Source: DATJOJ01 sp035507035 (GTDB taxonomy: Bacteria > Acidobacteriota > Terriglobia > Terriglobales > Acidobacteriaceae). From it: a stretch of 64,000 nucleotides of DNA. Within the stretch, counting starts at the first letter, position 1. Each line of letters opens with the position of its first letter. This document shows positions 18,309-26,926 of this stretch, in pieces. The stretch is taken from assembly GCA_035507035.1 (NCBI GenBank), contig DATJOJ010000051.1, forward strand, positions 48,188-112,187, read 5' to 3'. Under the pieces are notes generated by a model that worked only from the letters and a program-made list of their open reading frames with translations, did not search any database and was not told the origin of the DNA. A program made the position numbers and the translations under genes.

Positions 18309-18346
18309 AAAAGCAGAAGCGGCCCAAGGGTCGCGTTTGCTTTTTT
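18309..18346 (+). terminator. Intrinsic terminator after the Ig-repeat gene
   Basis: AAAAGCA (18309-18315) pairs with TGCTTTT (18338-18344), enclosing an inner GCGGCC/GGTCGC stem with a CAAG loop, followed by a T run to 18346. Confidence 0.75.
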
Positions 18347-18349
18347 CTA

Positions 18350-18369
18350 CGCGGGCGAGGGCGCCCGCG
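18350..18369. repeat. GC-rich palindrome
   Basis: CGCGGGCG and CGCCCGCG form an 8-base-pair hairpin with an AGGG loop directly after the terminator. It looks like a single REP-type palindrome. The remainder of the 310-base gap to 18603 shows no gene; a CCCGATACCGGG inverted repeat is visible near 18497-18508. Confidence 0.5.
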
Positions 18370-18602
18370 CCACACCACATTTCGCGCCGATCACTTCAAT
18401 CTGATCCCCCGGAACAAACTTTAAGTTGACACTGCGTTTCTACTTCAATCCTGGAGATCTGAGTCACTTGCGCACGTATCAGCTAGTTTTGCTATCCCGA
18501 TACCGGGAGAACTGTACAGGACGAATGAGCCACAGCTAGGGCGTTTGGTCGATTGTTTTGATGGGACATTCGCAGTATCGATTAGGAAAGGAGATTCTTT
18601 CT

Positions 18603-19205
18603 ATGAAGCTTTCATCCCATGCGTTTCGCTTTCTGCTCTGCCTCGGCCTGCTGGGGATGCCGGGAATGATGCTGGCCCAGAGCAGCACCCAAAGTTCGGG
18701 ACCGTATGGAAGCGCCAACGCTCCATCGACTCAACCCGGCATGAACTCGAACTCAAACAATCTGACCGCGGCGGATAAGACTTTCATGCACAAGGCTGCC
18801 GAAGGTGGACTGGCCGAGGTAGAACTTGGCCAACTGGCGACCGAGAAGGGTTCCTCCGCGCAAGTCAAACAGTTTGGCCAACGCATGGTCAATGACCACA
18901 GCAAGGCGAATGATCAACTGAAGCAGCTTGCCAGCAATGACGGGGTTACGCTGCCCGAGCATTTGAGCGCAAAAGACAAGATGCTGAAAGAGCGGCTGTC
19001 CAAACTCAGCGGTCCGAGCTTCGACGCCGCCTACATGAACAACATGGTAAAGGACCATAAGCAAGACGTGGCGGAGTTTGCCCGCGAAAGCAAGAGCGGA
19101 AGCGACAACGCTGCCCAGTTTGCGAAAGAGACGCTGCCGACGTTGAAAAGCCATCTTCAGGAGGCGGAGAAGATCGCTCCGGAATTGCAGGCGTCGTCAA
19201 AATAA
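18603..19205 (+). CDS. Exported DUF4142 protein
   Basis: 200 residues from the ATG at 18603, chosen because AAAGGAG lies eight bases upstream and a signal peptide (about 1-26, ending MMLAQS) follows. The body is the DUF4142 ferritin-like four-helix domain: TAADKTFMHKAAEGGLAEVE near 60, LATEKGSSAQVKQFGQRMVNDHSKANDQL near 80-108, SGPSFDAAYMNNMVKDHKQDVAEF near 137-160. The His and Glu/Asp pairs in these helices resemble di-metal ligand positions, but no metal role is established. The family is common in Acidobacteria and Proteobacteria, often near stress genes. Confidence 0.88.
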   Translation: MKLSSHAFRFLLCLGLLGMPGMMLAQSSTQSSGPYGSANAPSTQPGMNSNSNNLTAADKTFMHKAAEGGLAEVELGQLATEKGSSAQVKQFGQRMVNDHSKANDQLKQLASNDGVTLPEHLSAKDKMLKERLSKLSGPSFDAAYMNNMVKDHKQDVAEFARESKSGSDNAAQFAKETLPTLKSHLQEAEKIAPELQASSK

Positions 19206-19226
19206 GGGCTCGGAATAAGGGCTCAA
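19200..19226. repeat. Short tandem duplication at the DUF4142 stop
   Basis: AATAAGGGCTCGG is followed at once by AATAAGGGCTCAA; the first copy contains the TAA stop. It looks like a small slippage duplication with no evident function. Confidence 0.6.
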
Positions 19227-19305
19227 CAGCGTTAGGCCAAGCGGACGCGGTGGTAACGGTTCCCGTTCACTATTTCCCGAAGATCGTGAACATTCGGTCG
19301 CCAGT

Positions 19306-20460
19306 TCAAGCAGCCTTGGGCAGACTTGGGGGCAGGTTGAGTTCAGCACGCGAACGGAGGACTTGCATGAGGTGAGAGCGGCTGACGATTCCATTGACTT
19401 GGTTATTGGTCATCACGGGTAATTGATTGACGTCCTCGCGTCCCATAATTTCCAAAGCTTCCAGGGCGGGCATGTTCGGCGAGATGAAATGGATTTTATC
19501 GGCGGGGCGCATCACGGAACGGACGGTGGTGGACGGCCACTCTTGGGGATCGATGCCGCGAACCTCATTCGGCGTGATCATGCCTAGCAGGCGAGACTCT
19601 TGCATCACGAGAAAACATCGTCGCCCACTAGGTAGGAAAATTTCATGCACGAAATCCTGCAGAGAAATGTTGGGATCGACGGTTTTGCAATCGGTGGTCA
19701 TGACATCTTTCACTAGCAGACCGCGCAGCAGGCTGCCGACGCGGACCTGCATGTAACTAGCGCTGGCAGCTTGCAGAAGAAACCATCCGATAAAGGCCAT
19801 CCACAAGCCGTTTAGGCCAGCCCCCTGAAAAAACTGCAAAATTCCAAAGGCGATGAAGAGGACCGCGATCACCTGGCCGACGCGGGCGGCGGCTCGCGTG
19901 GAGCGTTCCGCACTTCCCATAATCCACCACAGGATGGCGTGCAGCACGCGGCCGCCATCGAGCGGGAAACCGGGGATCATATTGAACGCCGCCAATGCAA
20001 GATTGATATATCCCAGCCAAACTAAGAGCGCGATGCCAGGCGTTGCGGCTGCAGAATGCGGGGCCCAGCCCGAAGCCCAGGCCAAAGCAAGCAGAATCGC
20101 GCCCAAAATGCCGCTGGTGAAGGGGCCGACGATGGCCATCCAGAATTCGGTTTTGGCGTCAGAGGCCTCTTTTTCGATCTGGGCTACGCCGCCCAGCAGG
20201 AACAACGTAATTTTGTGGATGGGGATTCCGCGAGCCTTGGCGACCAGAGCGTGGGACAACTCGTGGGCAAACAGAAAAACGAAGAAAAGTACGCCAGTGA
20301 GAATGGCGGTGGCCCAGACCACGCCATCGCTCCAGTCATGATTGGTTGCATGGAACTGCGATGCAAGAGAAAACGTGATCAGCAGCGCGATCACCAGCCA
20401 GCTATAGTGCAGGCCAAGCTCGACTCCAAAAACCGTGCCGAGCTTGATCTGCGATTTCAT
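19306..20460 (-). CDS. Site-2 protease (M50) with CBS pair
   Basis: A 384-residue intramembrane zinc metalloprotease. The zinc site is H66-E67-L-S-H70 in the second hydrophobic segment, and the third ligand lies in N-M-I-P-G-F-P-L-D-G-G-R near 160-171. Six or so membrane segments occupy residues 1-245, followed by a tandem CBS domain module (about 250-375), usually a nucleotide-sensing regulatory unit. This is the Rip3/SpoIVFB-type arrangement; targets are typically anti-sigma factors or misfolded membrane proteins. The HtrA protease gene lies 23 bases upstream on the same strand. The two are probably an operon for stepwise envelope proteolysis. Confidence 0.93.
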   Translation of the reverse strand: MKSQIKLGTVFGVELGLHYSWLVIALLITFSLASQFHATNHDWSDGVVWATAILTGVLFFVFLFAHELSHALVAKARGIPIHKITLFLLGGVAQIEKEASDAKTEFWMAIVGPFTSGILGAILLALAWASGWAPHSAAATPGIALLVWLGYINLALAAFNMIPGFPLDGGRVLHAILWWIMGSAERSTRAAARVGQVIAVLFIAFGILQFFQGAGLNGLWMAFIGWFLLQAASASYMQVRVGSLLRGLLVKDVMTTDCKTVDPNISLQDFVHEIFLPSGRRCFLVMQESRLLGMITPNEVRGIDPQEWPSTTVRSVMRPADKIHFISPNMPALEALEIMGREDVNQLPVMTNNQVNGIVSRSHLMQVLRSRAELNLPPSLPKAA

Positions 20461-20483
20461 AATTCAGATCCTAAGGTTCCGAA

Positions 20484-21974
20484 TCAATCGGGTTGAACGA
20501 CGATAAACGTTGTCGATCCGCCACGGTTGACCAACAACACCAGTGACTGTTTGCCAGCTTCGCGGATGAGGCGTTCGTAATCGTCGACGGAGTTCACTGG
20601 CTTGCGGTTGACCTGCTGAATGACATCTCCGCGCTGCAAGCCGGCGTCGGAGGCTGGCGAGCCGTCCGGCACCTGGGTAACGACAACACCTTTGACGTCC
20701 GCGCCGAGTCCGAGCTGCTGACGAATATCGCCAGTGAGTTCGTCGACCTGAACGCCTTGCATCGGACTGTTCTCTGCCGAGCCGCCTTCCGCATTTGCAC
20801 CCTTGCCGGTTGGAGCCTCGCCAAGCGTGATGCTGATGTCGCTGGTCTGACCATTGCGATTGATTTTCAGACTGACTTTGGTACCGGGCGCCATGCTTCC
20901 GACCTTGAGACGCAAGTCGTTCGATCCAGAGATCGGCTGCCCATTCAGTTGGGTAATAATGTCTCCGCGTTTCAGGCCGGCCTTGTCTCCCGGACTATTC
21001 GGCTCGACACTTCCCACTAATGCGCCCTTTTCAGCAGGGACGTTGAAAGCTTTCGCCAGGTCAGGCGTGACTTCCTGCACGCCGACCCCGATATAACCGC
21101 GCACGACCTTGCCGTGCTTCAAGATCTGGTCCATCACGTACTTCGCCATGTTGATGGGGATGGCGAAGCCGATGCCTTGATTGCCGCCCGATCCACCGGA
21201 AAGAATGGCGGTGTTGATACCGACGAGTTCACCACGTGCGTTCAGCAATGCGCCTCCGGAGTTGCCCGGATTGATGGCCGCATCGGTCTGAATAAAATCT
21301 TCGTAGTCCTCGATATCGAGTCCGTTACGCCCGGTCGCGCTGATGATGCCCATGGTGGCGGTTTCGCCGACTCCGAAAGGATTGCCTATGGCGAAGGCGT
21401 AGTCGCCGACTTCGATCTTTGAAGAATCGCCGAGGGCGATGGTTGGGAGGCCGGTGGCCTCAATTTTGACCACGGCAATGTCGGTCTTAGGATCGGCGCC
21501 GACGACTTTGCCGGGGAACTGCCGCTTGTCGGAGAGCATGACTTTGATGTCGGTGGCCTTATCGATCACGTGATTGTTGGTGAGTATGTAGCCATCGGGG
21601 CTGACGATCACGCCCGAGCCAAGACCCCGCTCGCGCTGCTGTTGCGGGGCTTGGGGAAATTGGCGGCCAAAAAACTGCTGAAAAAAAGGATCGTTGAAAA
21701 ACTGGCTTTGCGGCACTTTCACCATGCGCGAGGAGGCGATACTAACGACCGCGGGCAGCGCTGGCCGGAAAACAGCGGCAAATCCCATGCTATTGCCCAG
21801 AGGAGACCCGGCGGCGCCCTTCGATTGGACGTAGATAGGCACATCGTGAGAAGACCCAGAAATTGGACGTCCGGCAAGGACAGTTACAACCAAGCCGAGA
21901 GCGGCCCCTACCAGGAGAATGACAACGCCAAAAAAGATGGCGATCGAATTCTGAATTTGAATGGATCGTCTCAC
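20484..21974 (-). CDS. HtrA/DegP-type serine protease
   Basis: 496 residues, beginning at a GTG with an ideal AGGAGG seven bases upstream. An N-terminal hydrophobic segment (about 10-34) anchors or exports it. The trypsin-like domain carries the triad His135 (LTNNHVID), Asp165 (KTDIAVVK) and Ser239 (NPGNSGGAL). Two PDZ domains follow: about 300-390 (KGALVGSVEPNSPGDKAGL) and about 410-490 (GVVVTQVPDGSPASDAGL). This is the standard DegP/DegQ layout for degrading or refolding damaged periplasmic proteins. PDZ-regulated HtrA proteases often cut before site-2 proteases, which fits the adjacent M50 gene. Confidence 0.95.
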   Translation of the reverse strand: MRRSIQIQNSIAIFFGVVILLVGAALGLVVTVLAGRPISGSSHDVPIYVQSKGAAGSPLGNSMGFAAVFRPALPAVVSIASSRMVKVPQSQFFNDPFFQQFFGRQFPQAPQQQRERGLGSGVIVSPDGYILTNNHVIDKATDIKVMLSDKRQFPGKVVGADPKTDIAVVKIEATGLPTIALGDSSKIEVGDYAFAIGNPFGVGETATMGIISATGRNGLDIEDYEDFIQTDAAINPGNSGGALLNARGELVGINTAILSGGSGGNQGIGFAIPINMAKYVMDQILKHGKVVRGYIGVGVQEVTPDLAKAFNVPAEKGALVGSVEPNSPGDKAGLKRGDIITQLNGQPISGSNDLRLKVGSMAPGTKVSLKINRNGQTSDISITLGEAPTGKGANAEGGSAENSPMQGVQVDELTGDIRQQLGLGADVKGVVVTQVPDGSPASDAGLQRGDVIQQVNRKPVNSVDDYERLIREAGKQSLVLLVNRGGSTTFIVVQPD

Positions 21975-22406
21975 GATACGTCCTCCTAGTTACGGATGAT
22001 TCGAGCCGCGGATCGGCTGCATCAAAATTGGGGCCGACCGGCAACCCACACCCAGACTCAAAGGCTTAGAGGGCAGAGAGAAGGGTGACGGGCTTCTGCA
22101 ACAAATCTGCTCTCGGAACAACTCTACGGCTTCCTGATTGATGCCGGCATACCGCTATCGGTTTGCTACCCTGCAATAATTTGGTTCTGGCCGCGAGGCA
22201 GAATACTCATCGCGAGCAGGACCCTTGTTTATTTTAGCGCGAAAACAGCAGGTCTTGGCGCGGATGCTACTACATCGCCGGTGAAGTTTGGCGCGGGCGA
22301 CTCCCGGAAAATGCAACAGCGAATCCGGCAAAGAACTTTTGTTACATCTCTTTACTTGACAGCGGCATCTATTTGTATGAATATCTATTCATTAAAGTGA
22401 ATACTT
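21975..22406. other. Divergent intergenic region htrA / argR, 432 bases
   Basis: This gap lies between the divergent htrA-like and argR genes. Its right end holds TTGACA at 22356-22361 and the two ARG boxes described separately. The rest (21989-22350) is GC-rich leader or promoter DNA for htrA, in which I see no gene or known RNA. Confidence 0.5.
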
Positions 22407-22411
22407 ATGCA
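22356..22411 (+). promoter_or_regulatory. arg operon promoter with two ARG boxes
   Basis: A perfect ARG-box core TGAATATCTATTCA lies at 22378-22391 and a near-perfect second, TGAATACTTATGCA (one mismatch), at 22398-22411. Their centres are 20 bases apart, two helical turns, as expected for an ArgR hexamer. TTGACA at 22356-22361 is a likely -35; the -10 falls within or beside box 1, and box 2 covers the argR ATG. Arginine-loaded ArgR bound here would block transcription of the whole operon, including argR itself. No clear ribosome site is visible before argR. Confidence 0.8.
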
Positions 22412-22859
22412 GAAGACGAAACCGGGACGGCAGAGGGCAATCCTCGAAGTCGTGGGGGGCGGACCGGTGGCGAGTCAGGAAGAATTGCAGAGGGCGCTCG
22501 CCAAACTGGGCTTTAAGGTGGGGCAGGCCACGCTCTCGCGCGACATTCGCGAGTTGGGATTGGTGAAAAGCGGTGAGGGATACGCCCTCCCGACAAGCGA
22601 GGCAGTTGCACCGCAGGTTCTGCCATCGGTTTCCCGCTTGGCGAGAGAATTTGTATTGGACGTACGGCTGGCACAGAACTTGATTGTGGTGAAGACGGCA
22701 GTTGGCAGCGCGCAACCGGTAGCAGCGGCACTGGATGGAGAGGAATGGCCGGAAGTGGTGGGCACCATTGCGGGAGACGACGCCATTCTGATTGTCACTT
22801 CTAGTAACAAAGCTGCACGGGCGCTGGAACATAAGATTCGAGGTTTGCTTGCGAGTTGA
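22407..22859 (+). CDS. argR: Arginine repressor
   Basis: A 150-residue ArgR/AhrC-type regulator. The N-terminal winged helix contains SQEELQRAL followed by the recognition helix QATLSRDIRELGLVKS. The C-terminal oligomerisation and arginine-binding domain ends in GTIAGDDAILIVTSSNKAA, where the paired Asp residues bind the ligand arginine in the family. Length is normal. It is the first gene of the operon and its own start codon lies inside an ARG box, so autoregulation is expected. Its TGA overlaps the TTG start of argC by four bases. Confidence 0.95.
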   Translation: MQKTKPGRQRAILEVVGGGPVASQEELQRALAKLGFKVGQATLSRDIRELGLVKSGEGYALPTSEAVAPQVLPSVSRLAREFVLDVRLAQNLIVVKTAVGSAQPVAAALDGEEWPEVVGTIAGDDAILIVTSSNKAARALEHKIRGLLAS

Positions 22860-23893
22860 ACACGAAACTACAAACGGCGGTGCTGGGCGCGACCGGCTAT
22901 TCCGGTTTGGAATTGACGCAAATTCTCGCACGTCATCCGCGCCTGGCGAAACCGCTGCTGCTTCGGCGTGACGGCGATCACGGGCCCGATAATCTTGCGG
23001 AAGTCTTCCCTGCCCTGGCGGGAAACGGCGGTTATCCTCTCAAGTCTTTTTCGTGGGAAAAACTGCGCAGGGTTGATTTGTTGTTTTTGGCAACTCCTCA
23101 CGATGTGTCCCGGAGGCTCGTTCCGGAAGCGATCTCGCGCGGTCTTCGGGTGATCGATCTTAGCGGCGCCTGGCGGCTGAAAGTTTCGGAATACAACTCG
23201 GTGTATGGATTCAAGGATACAGATCAGCAGGTTGCTGCCGACGTGACCAGTCAAGCTGTCTACGGACTTCCGGAGTTGGCGGCGGACAAAATTCGAAATG
23301 CATCGTTGATCGCGAATCCCGGGTGCTATGCGACCTCTGTGATTCTAGGGCTGGCACCGCTGGTTCACGCCGGCGTCATCGATCGACAAAAAGGGATTGT
23401 TTCAGATTCGAAATCTGGCGTGAGCGGGGCGGGCAAAGAACCGACTTCGAAGACACACTTCGTTTCGGTCGCGGACAATCTTTCGGCCTATTCAGTTTTT
23501 GGCCATCGGCATACCGGCGAGATTCTGGAGCAGCTTCACCTTGAGTCCCAGGAGCTGATTTTCACACCGCATCTCTTGCCGATTCCACGCGGAATTTTGT
23601 CGACGATTTACGTCCACCTTGCCAAACCGATGTCGGCGGCAGAAGTCGAATCGTGCTTCCGAGACTTTTTTGGCGGAGCGCGATGGGTACGCATTTTTTC
23701 GCCGCCGCAGTTGCCGCAGATTCAATTTTCCCTGCGCACAAATTATTGCGATATCGGATTTTGCCTGGCGGATGACCAGCAGCGTTTGGTGGTGGTCTCT
23801 TGCATCGACAATCTGCTGAAAGGCGCGGCCGGCCAAGCAGTGCAGAACATGAACGTGATGTATGGATGGAGTGAAGAGGAGGGCCTGTCGTGA
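22856..23893 (+). CDS. argC: N-acetyl-gamma-glutamyl-phosphate reductase
   Basis: Third step of arginine synthesis: NADPH reduction of N-acetylglutamyl phosphate to the semialdehyde. 345 residues, starting at a TTG that overlaps the argR stop (TTGA). It shows the NADP-binding GATGYSGLEL (11-20) and the catalytic Cys157 in IANPGCYAT. GHRHTGEI near 217 is the conserved downstream His motif. Length fits the type-1 ArgC family. The start codon choice is forced: no ATG precedes the Rossmann motif in frame. Confidence 0.97.
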   Translation: MNTKLQTAVLGATGYSGLELTQILARHPRLAKPLLLRRDGDHGPDNLAEVFPALAGNGGYPLKSFSWEKLRRVDLLFLATPHDVSRRLVPEAISRGLRVIDLSGAWRLKVSEYNSVYGFKDTDQQVAADVTSQAVYGLPELAADKIRNASLIANPGCYATSVILGLAPLVHAGVIDRQKGIVSDSKSGVSGAGKEPTSKTHFVSVADNLSAYSVFGHRHTGEILEQLHLESQELIFTPHLLPIPRGILSTIYVHLAKPMSAAEVESCFRDFFGGARWVRIFSPPQLPQIQFSLRTNYCDIGFCLADDQQRLVVVSCIDNLLKGAAGQAVQNMNVMYGWSEEEGLS

Positions 23894-24675
23894 AACTCGT
23901 GGTGAAGATTGGCGGGGCTGCGCTGGAAGACAAGAGGGTTTTGTCGCAGTGTGCGCGGGCAGTGGTCGAACTGGCGGCAAGCGGGCATCAAGTGGCTGTC
24001 GTCCATGGCGGCGGGTCAGCTTTGACGCGCACTTTGAAATCGCTGGGCAAGCAAAGCAGTTTTGTGAACGGCCTACGCGTCACGGACGCGGAGACGCGCG
24101 ACGTCGCCCTGATGGTTTTATCGGGGATGGTCAACAAGAATTTAGTGGCCGCCATCGGATCGAGCGGGCATCCGGCAGTCGGGCTGTGCGGCGGCGACGG
24201 ACTGACGTTTCGTGCGCGCAAGAAGGAGACGCCGGGCTGCGATTTGGGATTCGTGGGTGAGATTATTTCAGCTGATCCACGATGGATTGAAGCGATCTGG
24301 GCGCAATCGGCGATTCCTGTGATTGCGAGTGTGGCTCTGGGCATCGATGGCGAGTACTACAACGTCAATGCCGACCAGATGGCTTCGGCGTGCGCGATTG
24401 CCTGCAGTGCCAATGCGCTGATCTTCCTGACAGACGTGCCCGGCGTCAAAGGCGCGGACGGCGCGGTGATGCAGTGGCTCCATCTACATCAGGTTTCGGG
24501 CTTGGTGAAGGATGCGGTGATCACGGGCGGCATGCTGCCAAAACTTGAGGCGTGTGAGCATGCGCTGCACCACGGCGTCGGGCGGGTGCGAATTGTTCCT
24601 GCGCAAGAGGCGCATCAGTTGCCGCAGTTCGGCTTTATGAAGCTGGATTGCGGAACGGAGGTGTTGTTCGCGTGA
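23890..24675 (+). CDS. argB: Acetylglutamate kinase
   Basis: Second step of the pathway: phosphorylates N-acetylglutamate. 261 residues, starting with a GTG overlapping the argC stop (GTGA). It carries the amino-acid-kinase phosphate loop KIGGAAL (6-12), the VVHGGGSALT block (about 37-46), and the C-terminal NVNADQMASACAIA (about 157-170) and LTDVPGV segments. The N-terminal regulatory helix of arginine-inhibited hexameric kinases is absent (the conserved core begins at residue 3), so it is probably the arginine-insensitive dimeric type. Control is then likely transcriptional through ArgR. Confidence 0.95.
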   Translation: MKLVVKIGGAALEDKRVLSQCARAVVELAASGHQVAVVHGGGSALTRTLKSLGKQSSFVNGLRVTDAETRDVALMVLSGMVNKNLVAAIGSSGHPAVGLCGGDGLTFRARKKETPGCDLGFVGEIISADPRWIEAIWAQSAIPVIASVALGIDGEYYNVNADQMASACAIACSANALIFLTDVPGVKGADGAVMQWLHLHQVSGLVKDAVITGGMLPKLEACEHALHHGVGRVRIVPAQEAHQLPQFGFMKLDCGTEVLFA

Positions 24676-25916
24676 GCCTCGCAGGCGTAATGAAGTCTGA
24701 AGCCGAACTGCTCGTGCCGACGTATGAGCGCAACCCTGTGCTCTTCACGCACGGTCGCGGCGTCCATCTGTGGGACTCGAACGGCAAAAAATATTTGGAT
24801 TTTCTCAGTGGAATTGGAGTGAATGCGCTGGGGCATGCGCATCCGGCGGTGCAGAAGATTATCTCGATCCAGGCCGGGAAGCTGATCCATACATCGAACT
24901 TGTTTTTTCACGAATATCAGGCGGAGTTGGCGAAGAAGCTCGCGCGAATTTCGGGATTCGACAAGGCATTTTTCTGCAATAGCGGAACAGAGGCTTGGGA
25001 AGGAGCACTTAAGCTAGCACGTGCTTACGCTCGTGGGCAAAACAACAATGGGCACAAACCGAAGTGGCGGATTCTGGCGCTGGAAAATTCGTTTCACGGC
25101 CGCACATTCGGATCTCTTGCGACGACGGGGCAAGCGAAGTACCGCGCGCCCTTTGCGCCGCTGATGCCGGGCGTGGCGTTTGTGAAATTTAATGACATCC
25201 ACGATCTGGAGCGTCAGTTTGACGGGAGCGTATGTGCGGTATGCATTGAGACAATTCAAGGTGAAGGCGGAATTCGTCCAGTCAGCAAAGAGTTCCTTCA
25301 GGCTGCGCGAAAGCTCACCAAGAAATATGGAGCGTTGCTAATTCTGGATGAAATTCAGTGCGGGCTCGGCCGCACCGGCCTCGCCTTTGCGTATCAACAT
25401 TACGGAATTCAGCCGGACATCGTCACGATTGCGAAGCCATTGGCTGCCGGGTTACCGCTGGGCGCCATCTTGACGACAAATCAAGTCGCAAGCTGCATTC
25501 ATCCCGGCATGCACGGTACGACGTTTGGCGGGGGACCGTTGTCGTGCGCGGTAGCCATCGAGTTCCTCGACCAGATGGAAAAGCTGCTTGGCCATGTGCG
25601 GCAAACGGGTGCGTACTTCCACAAACAACTAGAAATGCTCGCAAGAAAACACAGCTCGGTAAAAGAAGTTCGTGGGCAGGGATTGATGCTGGCGCTCGAT
25701 CTCAATTCGGCCGACTTGGCGAAGGCAATCGTACGGCAATTGCTCGAGAACGGCATCATTATTAATCGCACGCACGAAACTGTACTGCGGTTTCTTCCGC
25801 CCTACATCATCGAGAAGAAGCATGTCGACGAAGTGATTCATGCTCTGGATCAGCGGCTGAGCGAAAGCTCTTCAGCACCGACGCCGCGGCAAGTCAAAAC
25901 AAGGAGAAAGCAATGA
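24672..25916 (+). CDS. argD: Acetylornithine aminotransferase
   Basis: Fourth step: PLP-dependent transamination giving N-acetylornithine. I start at the GTG at 24672, which overlaps the argB stop in the same GTGA fashion as its neighbours; an upstream in-frame TTG is possible but less likely. The 414-residue protein shows NSGTEAWEGALKLAR (about 103-117), ENSFHGRTFG, the cofactor-binding ILDEIQCGLGRTG (about 224-236) and the Schiff-base Lys255 in TIAKPLAAGLP. Length fits class III aminotransferases. The C-terminus is Ser/Lys/Arg-rich. It may also serve lysine synthesis (DapC activity), as in enterics. Confidence 0.95.
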   Translation: MSLAGVMKSEAELLVPTYERNPVLFTHGRGVHLWDSNGKKYLDFLSGIGVNALGHAHPAVQKIISIQAGKLIHTSNLFFHEYQAELAKKLARISGFDKAFFCNSGTEAWEGALKLARAYARGQNNNGHKPKWRILALENSFHGRTFGSLATTGQAKYRAPFAPLMPGVAFVKFNDIHDLERQFDGSVCAVCIETIQGEGGIRPVSKEFLQAARKLTKKYGALLILDEIQCGLGRTGLAFAYQHYGIQPDIVTIAKPLAAGLPLGAILTTNQVASCIHPGMHGTTFGGGPLSCAVAIEFLDQMEKLLGHVRQTGAYFHKQLEMLARKHSSVKEVRGQGLMLALDLNSADLAKAIVRQLLENGIIINRTHETVLRFLPPYIIEKKHVDEVIHALDQRLSESSSAPTPRQVKTRRKQ

Positions 25917-26926
25917 ACAGTCAGCCTTTCAGTCCGCCGCGTTTGGGCGAGCTTCAAGGTCCGAAGGAATTTTGGTCGCGTGATCTGGTCTCGGTTCGCG
26001 ACTTCAGCCCCAGCGAAGTGGACAGCGTGCTCGATCTCACCGCCCTGATGAAGGCGCGCCCAGTGGACTTTCGCGCAACCTTGGCGGGTAAGCAACTGGT
26101 GATGTTCTTCGAAAAGCCGTCGTTACGCACGCGGCTGACGTTTGAGTCGGGTATGGCCAGCCTGGGCGGAGTTTCGTTTTTTGTCGATCAAACGCAAGGC
26201 CAGCTGGGCATTCGCGAGACGCTCAGCGACGTGGCGCACAACGTGGAGCGCTGGTGCGACGTGATCGTGCTGCGCACCTACGCTCATGCGACGGTCGAGG
26301 ACGTCGCCCAGAACGCGGATATTCCCGTGATTAATGCACTCAGCGAGCGCGAGCATCCCTGCCAGGCGTTGGCGGACTATTTTACTTTGCAGGAAAAGTT
26401 TGGTGACTTGCGCAAAGTTCGGCTCGCATACGTGGGCGATGGAAATAACGTGGCGAATTCGTTGCTGCTGGTATGCGCCTCGCTGGGGTCGACGATCCGG
26501 CTGGCAACGCCCGAGGGCTATGGACCGGATGCGCAGATTTTGGCGGACGCGCAAGAGATTGCGCGAGAAACCGGCGCGAAGATCGAGCTGTTTCAGGATC
26601 CATTGAAAGCCGTGCGGGGCGCGGATGCCATCTATACTGACACGTGGGTGAGCATGGGTCAGGAAGCCGAGAGCGAGGAGCGGAGCCAGATTTTCGCTTC
26701 GTATCAGGTGAATGAAAAGCTGATGGCGAAGGCGAGTTCGCATGCTGTGTTCATGCACTGTCTGCCCGCATACCGCGGAAAAGAAGTTACACACGAAGTG
26801 ATCGATTCGCCGCGTGCGATGGTTTTTGACCAGGCAGAAAATCGGTTGCATGTTCAGAAAGCGGTTTTATCATTGTTGCTCGGAGGCGGCGTGGGCCGCT
26901 TTCCGATGAGGAGTGCTCATGCCTGA
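25913..26926 (+). CDS. argF: Ornithine carbamoyltransferase
   Basis: Transfers carbamoyl phosphate to ornithine. 337 residues with an ATGA overlap to argD. Carbamoyl-phosphate motif is F-E-K-P-S-L-R-T-R (about 63-71); the second residue of the S-x-R-T-R loop is Leu where many have Thr. EREHPCQALADY (about 143-154) and HCLPAYRG (about 281-288) are present, and DTWVSMGQE supplies the ornithine-specific SMG loop. That loop, and the presence of argJ downstream, favour ornithine rather than N-acetylornithine as substrate. It is encoded before argG and argH, so the order follows the pathway. Confidence 0.94.
   Translation: MNSQPFSPPRLGELQGPKEFWSRDLVSVRDFSPSEVDSVLDLTALMKARPVDFRATLAGKQLVMFFEKPSLRTRLTFESGMASLGGVSFFVDQTQGQLGIRETLSDVAHNVERWCDVIVLRTYAHATVEDVAQNADIPVINALSEREHPCQALADYFTLQEKFGDLRKVRLAYVGDGNNVANSLLLVCASLGSTIRLATPEGYGPDAQILADAQEIARETGAKIELFQDPLKAVRGADAIYTDTWVSMGQEAESEERSQIFASYQVNEKLMAKASSHAVFMHCLPAYRGKEVTHEVIDSPRAMVFDQAENRLHVQKAVLSLLLGGGVGRFPMRSAHA

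Noticed and set aside
18425..18455. TTGACA at 18425 as promoter of the DUF4142 gene
   Set aside because: No acceptable -10 at a 16-18 base distance.
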